From positions 5,451,001 to 5,515,000 of the forward strand of contig JAJEKV010000049.1 in assembly GCA_021234155.1 (NCBI GenBank): a stretch of DNA of 64,000 bases, in the 5' to 3' direction. Shown here one piece after another: positions 45,744-57,800 of this stretch. Numbering within the stretch: position 1 is the stretch's first letter; each line of letters begins with the position of its first letter. Both the position numbers and the translations under genes were made by a program. Source of the DNA: Isoetes taiwanensis (Eukaryota; Streptophyta; Lycopodiopsida; Isoetales; Isoetaceae). Below the pieces are notes generated by a model. That model was not told the origin of the DNA and did not search any database. It saw only the letters and a list, made by a program, of their open reading frames with translations.

Positions 45744-47501
45744 ATGGAGATCAATCAGACCAGCTATGCAGAGGCAGCTGGTCTTCTCACGCAGATAGAT
45801 TGCCCATAGATGGACTGCCCGGAGGATATTCAATCAAGGGGGCTTATCTCTGTCCATACTCAAGAAGTGGCCAACAGGATACGGTTTTTACAGATCCACT
45901 GTCTGATAAGCAAGCTTCTTCGTGGATCCCCCAAGCTGGGCGAGATCCGAAGGACCCTGGGACTTATCTGTAGATCCAGAACCCTGCCAAAGGTGCAAGC
46001 TTTAGGAAACTCCTATTTCGCAATCACTGTTAATCTACCTAAAGAAGCTGAGATTTTGTTCAGAAAGGGCATCATATCCACCATGCATGGGCATCTCTTC
46101 GTGCAGAAATGGCAACCAGGCTTCAATCCCATGCTCCCAGATGCTCTTCTCTACCCAGTTTGGCTTTCTCTAGAGGGGCTACAGTTTGAACTCTGGACAG
46201 AGAGAACTCTCAAAACTCTGACGTCCTCTGTTGGAGAGTATGTCTGTTTTGACAACAGGAGTGAGGATGTGCCCAGGCTATGTGTGGCAATGGATCTACT
46301 CAAGCCCATCCCTAAAACCATTGAGTTTGAGGGATTCTACAAAGAAAACGTTGTCTTCCCTTTAATACCTCTGAGTCTGCCCCCCATCTGTGCTGGATGT
46401 GGTATCGCTATGTGCCCATCAATAAGAGAATGCGACAAAGGAAAGGGGTCCATGGTTGACTGCAACTCTGAACTGCCTGATCAAATCCCAGCTCAACGGT
46501 TGTTCTTTAAAGGGGAATGTTCTACTGCCACTCCTGACAGCAATGAGTCTGTTAAACCCCAGAAGGAACCAGAGGAATCGGGCCTTGTTGGCCTTGAAAA
46601 GATGGATCCATTACATCCTCCGGAGCAAATCAAACTGCTGGAGCCATCCAACGAACATGGCAGGGCAGTATATAGTACTTCTGTTCCAGATTTGCATGCC
46701 CCTGCCCCCTCAATTACAGATCTGCATGCCTCTGTCCCCTCTGTTACAGAATTGCATATCTCTGCCCCCTCCACGTTTTTTGATCCCAATGCTGGCCCCA
46801 TCTCTGTTACATCTCCCAGATTGGCAAGTATGAAGAAAACAAAGCGTAAGGTTACATGGGCAGATATGGTGGAAGACTCACTGGTCGATTACATGCCTAT
46901 TGGCCTTTCTCAGGCCTCAGCCGCTCAGGATGGGCAGATGGCATCGGTTCTTGACAAAGATGGCTCTGAGCCCACAAACCTGCCTTTCTTACAGTCGTCT
47001 CATGAATTGGAGAAGCCCCATAAGACAACCCCAACTCCCGGTCAGGGAAAAGGAGCAGAGGAGATACAGGTGGAACTGATGCCTAGGAAGCAGATAAGAA
47101 TCAACAGCCTATCTGGTCAAGACATTCTAGCAACCGATGAGCAAGACTTGTATGCAGCCAGAAATCTTGTTGAAGACATTAGGAAGAATCCCCTCTATGC
47201 TCAGATAGAATTTGTTAACCAGTTTATTAGGGAGAAAATCCCAGGTGTTGCTGATCCAATTGCCGCAACAGAGGCCGCTAATGCTATGATGGATGTTATC
47301 CTTGTAGAGGACTCAATCGGAAGTGGCACCCCTCAAGCTACACAGGAGAAAATCAAAGGAATCGAGCTACAAATGATCCCCCCCTCTGTCTCAGTGGAAA
47401 AAAAGAAACGTAGAAGGGGTAGACGTAGCACAAGGAGAACGCAATCGGAAGATCTCATCATGGATGATGGTGGTAGCCCTGGAGGTTTGGATGATAAGTA
47501 G
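45744..47501 (+). pseudogene. LINE C ORF1 (DUF4283-like and CCHC-type)
   Basis: The frame opens at ATG 45744 (MEINQTSYAEAAGLLTQIDC) and meets an in-frame TAG at 45807. It is then open for 563 residues from 45810. The region HGHLFVQKWQPGFNPMLPD, YPVWLSLEGLQFELW and VAMDLLKPIPKTIEF matches the DUF4283 pattern of plant LINE ORF1 proteins. LPPICAGCGIAMCPSIREC follows as a degenerate zinc knuckle. A Pro/Ser linker has three direct DLHAPAPS-like repeats. The tail KKKRRRGRRSTRRTQ is basic. The role would be RNA binding. One stop codon breaks an otherwise intact frame. Confidence 0.8.
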
Positions 47502-48532
47502 TCTTTGTGATGGATAGCACTATGTGCATATCGGATAAGATAAACTTTTTGTATGGTGTGGGATGCGGTAGAGTATGCCTTAAGCAAATGTTGATGGTCG
47601 AGGAAGCTAAAGGGGGTAAAATCTCACCTTATGCTCCCAATCTCCGATTGCTATTTGCATGATCCTACATCCCCCTACCCCCTGGTTTATGAGCTATTTT
47701 CAACTTGCTTATATAATGATAAGTATGTTTTCCTCTCGTAAATGGTCGTATTTTTATTGTTGCTTCAAGAAAAGTCTAATGCTAGTAAGGAAGCTATATA
47801 ATACTGGGATTGATCATATGAAAAGTGGGGCCGGACAACAACAAGTCTTGCCTAGTAGCATCGATGGAGGTCATAGCAATTTCAAGTTGTGGAATAGTGG
47901 GATGCAGGATGCTATTGAATTTGTCAGTAGCAACCTTGAGACTTGGAAAAACATAATATACCTAGACATCAAAGTGTCACCTTGTGAGGGACAACTTAAG
48001 AAACCATTAGGGGGCTCCCCTATCACCTTCACTAACAGGAGGGAATGCCACATAAAACGACAAAGAGGATCTTCAGTTATCCATACTCTATACGGATCTT
48101 ATAGGATGGGTTATGATTTTGGGTGGGCCATGGATTTATGGTTGCCACAATTGTGCAATAGTTACACAATCTATAGGTATAGGATGGGTTATGGGTTTGG
48201 ATGGGCCGTGGATTTATGGCTGCCACAATTGTGCAATAGGTACCCAACCTATAGGTACCCAACCTGCCCGTGTGAAGGTGTAAGGCAGACATTCATATCC
48301 AAAGCGAGGTGGTCTCCTGGAAAGGGCTTCAACCACTATTGGCAATCATATGCCATGCCTCTTGGGAAGGCCGCGTCTAGAGTATATCAATGCACCAATG
48401 ATGGGGGATATAAGACAAGTGAACATGGGGGGTTGGAAACCCGAGGAGAGATAGGCTCGGGAATCTATGCTATGGGACAAATACCCTCTATGGTGGAAGG
48501 TGCTATTTTGAGCCCTTTCCTACCTTAAATAT
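47502..48532 (+). other. Inter-ORF spacer of LINE C with an open frame of unknown meaning
   Basis: Plant LINEs usually have a short spacer here, so 1.0 kb is long. A 289-residue frame (47659-48528) fills most of it and ends four bases before the ORF2 ATG. It includes a 78-bp tandem duplication at 48101-48256. It matches no family I recognise. Either it is inserted sequence or an extended ORF2 leader. Confidence 0.4.
48101..48256 (+). repeat. 78-bp tandem duplication
   Basis: ATAGGATGGGTTATG begins at 48101 and 48179. Both units continue through GGATTTATGG(T/C)TGCCACAATT and GTGCAATAG to CTATAGGTA. The duplication keeps frame (26 codons). Confidence 0.9.
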
Positions 48533-50963
48533 ATGAAGATAGTTTCTTGGAATTTACGTGGAATTAAGGGTACTCTCAAGAGAGCTAGGGTCCTTGCTGC
48601 TATCAGATCTATGAAAGCTGACATCATCCTTCTGCAAGAGCATAGACTCCCAACTTTTGAAGCGACATGCCTCGGTAAATGGGTTGGTGATAGCTATGAT
48701 TCGGTTACATGCCCTGCACATGGTACTAAAGGGGGAACAGGCATCCTATGGAGGGGCCAGTCAGCCATAGGCTCGTATTGCAGTAGGGATGGTAGGTGGC
48801 AAGCAGTATTATTTGATACCTTAGAAGTTAAATGGGGACTTATTAACATCTATGCATCCAATAACCCGCGTTGAGAGAGCGCCCTATGGCTAGAAATAGA
48901 AACGTGGATTCTACACCAGCATCATGAGATTAAGAACTGGATATTGGGAGGTGATCTTAATATGACGGATGTATGGGATCAAAAGATAGGATTGCATATG
49001 AATTTGACAGGAGAGGAGCAAATGACTTGGCAATCTCTCATTAACAATGTTGGATTCAATCTAATTCCCCCATCCAACGTATCCTTCTCCTGGTCAAATA
49101 AGCAGAAGGGTCAAGACCGAGTGTACTGTTTGCTGGATAGATTCTACATGGCTAATCCTTCTGCTCCTTTTATGGATCGAAGTTATGTTACTGGTGACTT
49201 GGCATTCTCTCATTCTGACCATACTCCGCAACATCTGGCTATTGATGGAGTTGCTGTTGTGGGGGAGAGAAAGAATGTCCCCTTTAAATTTAATACTGCC
49301 TGGCTGGGTAAAGAGGCCTTCTGTAAACCATTTAAAGAATACCTTCTCTCCATTGAAGTAAGCGAGTCACCTAGTATGGAAACCTGGGCTAAGTTGCTCC
49401 GTATGATGAAAAACTGGGCAAAAGAGTGGGGGAAGAAAAGAGCATTGGAGTTTAAAAAGAACAAGGATGAGGTCTATAATATGCTTAGAATAGTAAGGCA
49501 AGGTCTTTTGGTGGATCCATACTGTGAGGCAAGTCAAAAGCTAGAGGAAGAACTGGAGGCCAAAGCAAAAGCCATCGAGGAGGATGAAGCTAGAGGGGCA
49601 GAAGTTCGTTCTAAAACTAAATGGTATGCTGAGCTGGACCATGAAAACTCTAAATGTTTCTTTTAAAGAAAAAGTAGACCGGGTGAAAATAGCATCACAT
49701 CTATGCTTGACGACAAAGGAGTAGTTCTGCAAGACCAGAAAGAGATCTCTGCTTATGTCAGAAATAGTTTCCACGATATGTTCAAGGAGGACCCTATTCC
49801 CTCCTCGCATTCTCATGGGTCCCGGATGGATAAATTAGACTCGAGTAATGGTATAACTTCAGAGGATAATTTGCGCCTCATGGGTGATCCCACCGAGGAG
49901 GAAATATACAAAACCCTATGTTCCCTCGCCCATGGGAAGTCTCCGGGTCCAGATGGGTTCCCGCCTGAGTTCTTCGTGGAATTCTGGGAAGTGCTAGGTC
50001 CATTCTTTATAAGAGCGGTTAAGGGGGGCATGGTCCACAAGGTGTCTTCGTTCCTCCCTAACATCGGGATTCATTACATTAGTTCCTAAAGTTGATAGAC
50101 CTCAGCACCTAGGGGAGTGGAGGCCCATAGCTCTAACAAATGTATTGTATAAGGTTATTGCTAAAACTATAGCCAATAGCTTGAAGCCTATCCTCAATAG
50201 GCTCATTGGCAGTGAGCAATCAGCTTTCTTGCCATGAAGATCCATACTTGATAACTATCTGGCTGCGAGGGAAGGTCTTCATTGGGCCAAAAGATCACAA
50301 CAGAAATGTATTCTACTCAAGATGGACTTTCGGAAAGCATATGACACTTTGAGGTGGTCAGGACTAAGGGAAGTTATGGCCAGACTGGGTTTCGATCCTC
50401 AGTTTATCAAGCTGGCTTTTAGTCTGAATAAGTTCGCAACGGCTTCAGTCTTGGTTAATGGGCAATCATCAGGACTTTTCCACCTGAGAAAGGGAATCAG
50501 ACAAGGTTGCCCATTAGCACCCTACCTGTTTCTACTAATGGCTAATCTCTTAAACAAAATTATCCAGAGAAAAGTTACGGATGGTTCTCTTAATGGGCTT
50601 CAGCTTCCTCTTAGCGAGGAGAAATTGACAATAATGCAGTATGCGGACGATACCTTTGTCTTCCTAAGGTATGACGATATGAGTTTCGCTGCCTTCAAAG
50701 ATTGTCTCCTGTTCTTTGAAGCTGTTGCAGGGATTGGGCTCAATGCCTGTAAGTGCGCAATTATGTGGCCATTCGAGGAGGAGGTAGATGTCAGGGTTAG
50801 TTCTTTAGGTTTTCAGATCATTAAAGCAGGGGAAGCTACCAAGTTGCTTGGGCTGCCACTTGTGGTATCAGATAATCTTAAAGGTCTATGGACTCCGATT
50901 CTTGATAAACTGCAGAAAAAGGTAGGGTTATGGTCCTCTAAAGGGAAAACTTGGCCAAATTAG
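48533..50963 (+). pseudogene. LINE C ORF2 (endonuclease and reverse transcriptase), inactivated
   Basis: The start MKIVSWNLRGIKGTLKRAR and ADIILLQEHRLPTFEA (48533-48874) form the endonuclease N-terminus. After a TGA at 48872 the frame continues with WILGGDLNMTD, VYCLLDRFYM and DLAFSHSDHTPQHLAI (48944-49300), the Asp/His end of the nuclease. A stop at 49664 follows. The RT has HGKSPGPDGFPPEFF (49930), then a frameshift near 50080. A TGA at 50236 sits where GRSILDNYL is expected. Next come LKMDFRKAYDTLRW, GIRQGCPLAPYLFLLM and MQYADDTFVFL (50640). At least four lesions make it inactive. Confidence 0.85.
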
Positions 50964-51420
50964 AGCCTGAAATTTCGTCTAATTTGGAAAACAAGGTTTC
51001 TGAATTGGTTAAACAAGGGCAAGACAGAATTGCTGAGATGGAGGAAAGAGCAAGCAAGGCTGCAAATATTAAGGTCATGGGGCTTCATGAATCAGAAGGT
51101 GAGAATTTGATGGAAGTAGTGGAGGATTTTTTTAAGACCAAAATGTTTTTACATAAACCAGATGTACGCTCATGCACAAGAGTAGGAAGAAAGTTGGAAG
51201 GATGGCATAGACCAGTGATCTTAAGATTCTATTCTATAGAATCTCGAAATCGGGTAATGCAGAATAGAGCAAATATGAAAGGTCACCAAATGCTTGGATG
51301 ATGATCGACGATTCAGCAAAGAACAAGAAAGAAAAGCTCTACTTGAGGTGGTGAAAGTTTTAAAATCAAGGAAAACAAGCATTCATTGAAATGGTAAAGT
51401 GGTAGTCCGATCATCGCCTA
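50951..51420 (+). pseudogene. LINE D ORF1 remnant (coiled coil, RRM, C-terminal domain type)
   Basis: An N-terminal helix with coiled-coil character (ENKVSELVKQGQDRIAEMEE) precedes IKVMGLHESEGENLMEVVED, TRVGRKLEGWHRPVILRF and IESRNRVMQNRANMKG. The last is the RRM-like core of ORF1 proteins from CR1, L2 and vertebrate L1 type elements. After a frame change, DDRRFSKEQERKALLEVVKV and a basic stretch resemble the CTD of the same proteins. Plant L1 ORF1 proteins do not have this layout. The N-terminus is missing at the LINE C junction. Confidence 0.65.
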
Positions 51421-51429
51421 AATAGGTAA

Positions 51430-54400
51430 TCGCGACCCTCAAGGTTCTTGTATGGAATATACATGGAGCAAACGAGCATAAATTCCTTTTAGCCGCCATG
51501 ACATGTTTTCAAATTACGATATTATGTCATTATCGAAACTTGGGAACATGCGATGTCTCCTCTAACTAGTATTCAAGGTTTTGTTACAAAGGCACTCTAT
51601 TTGGAATAGAAAAGGGCAAAGGCGAGGGGATGGGGGCGGGATTGCGTGTTTTGCAAAGCCATGAGTAGTTGATCGAGTTGCAGTGGTTAAGGTATGTGAG
51701 TATAAACAGTATTTATGAATACATATAGATGGATCAAAACCAGTCTACCTTGCAGCTGTGTATTTTGCACCAATTGAGCCTATTCCATCTAAGGTTTATG
51801 ATCAGACTGGACTTGATGTGAATGATCCATTTGTGCATATTGCCCGGGATGTCGTTTGTTTCCAGACCAAAGGCACAGTTTACATTGCAGGTGACTTTAA
51901 TGCAAGGATTAGTACATATCAAGCACCAATATTTGAGGAAGATTGCAATGATCTCATGTTCTTAGCGTGTCATGCCGCAGACTATGGACTAGACAGAAGC
52001 TCAGATGACAGTGTTTGTAACAAAATGGGCAAATCCCTTTTATAGACTTGTGGTGCATTGGAGTTAGTAGTTATGAACCACATTAAAAAGTTTCCAGATT
52101 CTCATAAATTTACATGTTTTCAGCATTGGGCAATCGGTTGTGGATTTGGTGTTGGGGAAATCAAGCTGTGATCAATTGGTGAACTTTTGGGTCATGGATC
52201 AGCTCCCTGACTCTGACCATGCTCCTTTGGAGCTTGAGCTAATCACAGATGCATGGGAGCCTCCCAAGCAAATGCTGAAAGCAACGCGATTAAGGCTGAA
52301 TTATAAACTTGCAGGCACATATGCTAATGCACTTCAGAGCATACTCTCTAGTCACGAATGGCCATTAAAAGTAGGTGAATTTAGTAACCTTCTTATTGCT
52401 GATATACTTATGGCAGCCAGGGAGGCGTTTGGATGGGCAAGGAAGAGAAATTATAAGTCCAAAAAATGGTTTGATTCGGATTGTATTAAAGCAAGGGATG
52501 CATTTAAGCAGGCAACGGATAAGACTGCAGCCCGCAAAGTATATCGGAAAGTGACAAAGCATAAGAAAAGGGAATGGCAAAAAGTACACACCCGAAAACT
52601 CATTTCTGATTTGGAACTAGACCCAAAAACATTCTAGCGCCAAACTAAGCAGCATCCTATCATTGGAGACTTCTCAGAGCAAGACCTTTTGGGATTAGTG
52701 AAGTTATATACTGTAGATGGTTGCAGATCAATGGCTAAAGCTGGGATAGTTCAGGAAGGCATTTTTAGCAGAGGGGATGTTGAAGATGCTCTCAAAAACA
52801 TGAAAAATGGTAAGGCACCGGACAATTTGGGGCTCGTGACTGAGTTATGCAAATGGGGTAATGAGGAGCTCTATGAGAAAATTGCATAGGTTTGTAATTT
52901 GGCGCTGATCGAAGGAACTTTCCCTGAATCATGGACCATCAGTAAAGTAGTTCCAATCTATAAAACTGGTGACAGAAATATGGTTAGCAACTATAGAACG
53001 GTCTTGGTGGGAAATATCCTAGCTAAGATTTTTGCATCTATGGTGGAAAGGAAAATTTCTAATCGGGCTGATAAAAAAAAAATGTGAGAGCAACGTGTCA
53101 AAAATTTGGATTTTGTGCGTGTTACTCTACCATAGATCACCTGGTAACTCTGTGCATCATAACTGAGTCTGCAAAAGGGCGAGGAAACAAGGTATTTTGT
53201 GCTTTTGTTGACCTTACTAAAGCCTTTGACAGGGTGGAAAGAGGAAAGTTGCAAGATAGAATGGAATTCTTGGGAGTTCCAACAGAGTTACAAGAGGCAG
53301 TAACATGTTTGTATCCGCGTGTCCTTGTGGAGCTTTCCTTCCCATTTGATAAAAAGCATAAGATCCATAGCACAGTAGGGGTAAAGCAAGGCTGCCCATG
53401 CTCTCCATTGTTGTTTGGATTATTTATAGATGAGGTAGAGCAGTGGTTATATTCCCACGAAGGCATTGGTATAGATCTTCATGGATATATTGTTCAATTG
53501 CTCCTTTTTGCTGATGATATTGTTCTCATATCAAGAACAATAGAAGGTCTACAAACGCACCTGGATGCCTTGCAAGCATTTTGCACAGCTCGTGGCATGT
53601 GTATTAATAAGGAGAAGACCAAAGTAATAGGTTTTGGGACTACAGAATCTCCTATATGTGTGCTAGATGGAGAACCTTTGGAGGTAGTGACAGCATATAA
53701 GTATCTAGGATTTGAGGTAAGCGGCAATTATAAATGGAATTTGGCCGCTACCAAAAGGCATGTTGGTGGATTCCGAGCATTGTATGGCATGATGCGTTAT
53801 CGTGAAGGAAAGGAATTTTGAATACTGGAATCTTAAGAAATTGCTATTTGGTGTTTTGGTGAAGCCAGTCATGTTGTATGGCTGCCCAGTTTGGGCTCCA
53901 GGGCTGTCAAAATCGGGATGGGCATGCATTGAAAGGGTGCAAAAACAATTTCTGGCATTCGAGCTTGGTGTTAAAATCCAGACACCATATAAAATGATGT
54001 TGGCTGAGGTCAGGTTTATGCCCATAGAAGCTGAAGCACTTAGTCAAACACTGCATTATTTAAATAGAGTGCTGAATATGGACTCAGATAGACTCCCTAA
54101 ACGGGCTTTACATATGTCAATGCTCAAGGAAGGTGGCTGGTGCCAAAAGGTGTTGGAATGGGCAGCAGCTTGGGGGATTACTCCCCATAATTGGCCGGAT
54201 AAATTCTCTGATATAAGGGGCTTTGTTGGAGAAACATTTGTCAATAAATACTGGAATTTGACACCCGGAGAAGAGATAAAAGCGAGATTTTATAGATCTG
54301 AGTTTAATGCTATTGTAGAGGACTATGAGCAATCATACATGCAAGCAGACTTAAGTGTTAAAGAGCGGCAATTGATTTCGCAACTGAGACTGTCATCGCA

Positions 54401-54686
54401 TCATTTGGCCATTGAAGTAGGTAGGTGGCATCGTATTCCACGAGAATACCGCCTTTGTCCATGCTGTTTGGTACAAATTGAGAATGAGATACATGCTTTC
54501 ATTGAATGTCATGCATATGAAGATATTCAGGGGGACTTTAGAATTACATGCAATAGCTTGCGAGAGCTTATGGAAGTTCAACCAAGAAAACTGAGTGCCT
54601 ACATCAAAAAGGTATATAGGGAAAAAACAGCAATAATTGCATTTTATGATTATATGCAGGAGATGGAAGTATCTCATGGACGTTAA
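51430..54686 (+). pseudogene. LINE D ORF2 (APE endonuclease, FADD-type RT, CCHC C-terminus)
   Basis: VLVWNIHGANEHKF (51440) opens the endonuclease. YIAGDFNARIST (51885), VDLVLGKSS and LPDSDHAPLELEL (52140-52240) complete it. The RT starts near SRGDVEDALKNMKNGKAPDN (52750), then WTISKVVPIYKTGDRNMVSN, AFVDLTKAFDRVERGKL, VGVKQGCPCSPLLFGLFIDE, LLLFADDIVLISRT and YLGFEVSGNYKWN to 53821. After a one-base shift the C-terminal frame (53802-54686) has LYGCPVWAPGLSKSGW, LSSHHLAIEVGRWHRIPREY and CPCCLVQIENEIHAFIEC. Stops at 52045, 52637 and 52889 and frameshifts inactivate it. The intact catalytic residues suggest moderate age. Confidence 0.8.
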
Positions 54687-54775
54687 TTGTGTTCGAAAAT
54701 GCTTATGATGTATGATATGTACATATATTGCCATATAGATCCTTGTTGGGTCTCAAAAATGGCGTGATCAATAAA

Positions 54776-54832
54776 TTATAGTTATAGTTACAAGAAATTT
54801 ATCGCGGCAACCAAGGCCGCCGCGAATATTTC
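54776..54832 (+). repeat. TTATAG tail repeat and adjacent 16-bp hairpin
   Basis: TTATAGTTATAGTTA (54776-54790) closes LINE D. Just after it AGAAATTTATCGCGGC pairs with GCCGCCGCGAATATTTCT (54793-54832) around a short loop. Confidence 0.7.
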
Positions 54833-57800
54833 TTTTGTTCGACTTGTTTTCCAGTTTGAACTGTGATTATTTGAGATAGTGCGAGGAATTCTTAGTGTCA
54901 AAGCTGCCTAGTATAAGAGTGTTAGTTTTTTAGTGTTGTTGTGCTATAGCCTTGGTGTGGGATCTTTGGATTTCATTTGGGTTATGCATTCTATGCGAGA
55001 ATGGTAGACCGTGGATTTATGTTTTCCTAACTAGGCAGTATTGTTTCTTAAGGATGGGTTATTAGGCTCACCCAAGACTGAGGGAAAAGCTATGGACACG
55101 ATAGCAAAAAGAGAATTGAAGCATTGGGGTACCATGGTAGCAAAGGACAATAGCCTTTAAACAATGCATATCATAAGGTAAGTTTGTTATAAAGAAACAA
55201 TGGTTGGAACCATTAAATAGATTGGTTGAGAAAAACAATGTTTTCGAAGCACCAAACACATTAAAAAAAAAGAAGATATTGTTATCCCATATCCCTAAGA
55301 ACTATTACAACAAACCCAAGAGAACCAGGCTGATTAGCAAATAGAGCAGTCCAAGAATGGCTGTGGTGCAAAGAGCAAAAGCCTTTGGGTGCCATATTGC
55401 ATATATTCCGGGAACCAAAAGCCAAATTGTGCTTACCATTATTATAATACTATGTCAAAATATGCAAAAGGTCCTAATGTGCTTGTGTTAACGTGTGCAT
55501 TAACCAAAGAGACTAGTCATATTGACCCAACTTCTATATTGTGAACATAGAAGTCATTGATGCACTTGGCCTTAATGGGAAATCCCGTGAATGGTGCTAA
55601 AGGACCAGTTCATGTCCATTGATATTTGCATGCCTCCTCTTTACTGAACTGGGTATCTTAGTTAAACTTCTCTCGGATCCGAAAATTACAAACTAGTGAT
55701 TTGATCCCTTTGATTCTTCTAAGTTGTTTATGCCATATATAAGATGGCAGTTTGTTTTGTCTTGGATTTGGACATGTAACTTAATCTTTCATACCTTGTT
55801 CGGCCGATTAAGGCCGACTTTTGATTTGGTTCCCGCATTGGAAGATTTTCGCAGTTCAATCGGTGCTTGCATTTGGATTTTAGTTGGGACTCCCTCTCCA
55901 TGTATTCCTTCTCCTTCATTTTGTAGAATCGTTTATCGTGTTTAATTGCTCATCAAGAAGTTGGAAAAAGCGTATATGATGCATTGGTTGAGACTCCATC
56001 AATTTTGTCTCAAAAATATCCTCTCGGAAAGATGAGTTAATGTAGCCGTGGTGCCTCAGTAGTCACCAAAGCAAATGCCCTTTGGTCTTATTGCCCGGTT
56101 GCAGCCCGAGCCTCTCCTTTTTGCAGAATCTCCCAAGATGAGGTCATATCCACCTTCGATTCTACCATTCATTATGTTGGATCTGCAAAATAATGATCAA
56201 TGCGAGAAAACATAGCGACCAAATATCGGTTTGCAAAGAAAAAAGAATATTACAGGTTGCATCTGCAGAAAAATAAGTTACCAAGAAAAAGGAATAAATA
56301 CTCAAGATTAGACTCTGAAAAAAATCGATTCTAGTGGTCAAGCTTCCGCTGCTGATTGCCCTTCTCAAATCGGAGAGTTTGAGGCTTCCCTTCCTTGCCA
56401 TGGATGATGGAGATGTGCGATGTGTCTCTCTATTGGGTTCAAATCCTGGGATCTTTGAAGGAAAAACTAGAAGAAAGCCGTTAAAAACCTCAGATGCATG
56501 CGACTCTTCTTCCACAAACAAGTTTCGGAAGAAGGTAGCGGCCACAACAGCGGCCATAACTCCGGTTTAAGGATGTCATAGAGATCAAGGGAAGACAGAG
56601 GGTCCAATGCTGAAATCAACGGAGCAAATCCGAGCAACATTCTAATAAATAAATAGAAAAAGAGAGATGCAAGAAAACTTACAGTCGGATCGATCTTGAG
56701 CAAATCCCTTCCCCATCCAAGGAAAACTTAGTGATATCCTCGCTTACCTCATGGCTTTGTTATAATTTTTAAAGCGGAACTTTGATATACTTTCTTTCAA
56801 GAGGGCAATGCCCATATTTTACCTCTAATATAAGAAGAAACCCCATAGTAGATGTTTTTGATGGATCGCCTGGGCAAAAGCGACCAAAGACATAAGCATT
56901 TTAATTTGTGTGTAACTGTCTTTGGCAGCGGTGTAGGAGAGCAACAACGTGGCTATGGCAAAACCCTAATGTAGTGGATAGAGTTTTGGGGATTGAAGAT
57001 AAGCAATTCGACCAAATGAAGTAGAGCTAGAGACCGCCGAGAACGGAGTCTAGAATTTAATGGACTAAGAGAAATGCAAAGCTCATCTTCCCGAAAGCAA
57101 TGCAGAGCAAGATTGGAGATGCGCCATTGCCGTAAGCGGTGTCTGGTTGAGAATAGGAAGAAAAAAAATAGGTGGCGTTTAGATATTGGTTTAGATTGCG
57201 GCGCTAGCGGAAATATTAGGGAGGAACAAAAAAAAAAAATGAAAAATTATAAATTCAATTACATATGTAGTGACAGTTATACTTCAAATTTGTGCCGTAT
57301 CTTTCGAAAAATACGTATTGCGTATAAAACTATACAGTATTGAACCTATCCCTAGTTCAACCTATCCACATCTGAGTATCTGCTATAGAAGTTCAAGTCA
57401 ACATGTGGTAAATAACATGATGCGATGAAGATGGAATCTTCAAATATACTTTGCACACGTATTTACATGTATCAATTGTGCTTATCTGCCTGGTGTGTTG
57501 AAACTGAAGATGCCAAGGATATCTTGTAATAACAGTTTATGTCACCATGACCCTGCTTGCCTGTGCACTCATTGAATAATGAATCGTGTTGATTTTTTGA
57601 CAAATCTATTATCCTGCGACCATCATGTGCATGTTGCTATAAGGAAAATCAAGTTAATATCTCCAGGTATAGAGTTCAAGTTGTCTTCCTTCTGCGATGG
57701 AAAGCCTCTATAATTTTAAGAGACCATATATAGGTACAATCCCTATTTAGAAGTGGTGGCATGTGCAGTTAGGATAGCAGCACTCCAAGGGGTTGTAGCA

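Larger units (their letters stand above)
45744..50950 (+). mobile_element. LINE C: plant L1-type retrotransposon, lacking its 3' end
   Basis: ORF1 (45744-47501), a 1.0-kb spacer and ORF2 (48533-50950) lie in order on the plus strand. ORF2 stops in the region after the RT palm (KLLGLPLVVSDN ... LQKKVGLWSSKGKT). The expected zf-RVT domain and poly(A) tail are missing, replaced by LINE D. Sequence after LINE D (54795 on) does not resume LINE C, so LINE D did not simply insert into a complete copy. Confidence 0.85.
50951..54790 (+). mobile_element. LINE D: non-LTR retrotransposon of a clade unlike plant L1
   Basis: Its ORF1 has an RRM/CTD layout like that of animal-type LINEs rather than a DUF4283 region (50951-51420). 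The endonuclease (51430-52240), RT (52690-53800) and a C-terminal region with a CCHC-type cluster (54440-54520) follow. It ends in tandem TTATAG (54776-54790) with no poly(A), as in non-L1 clades such as I, CR1 or RTE. The RT box is FADD rather than the YADD of LINEs A, B and C. ORF2 is broken at several points. The 5' end is abrupt at LINE C. Confidence 0.75.

Noticed and set aside
56162..56570. Possible small gene on either strand
   Set aside because: Open frames overlap on both strands, with no motif, start context or splice sites that I could defend.
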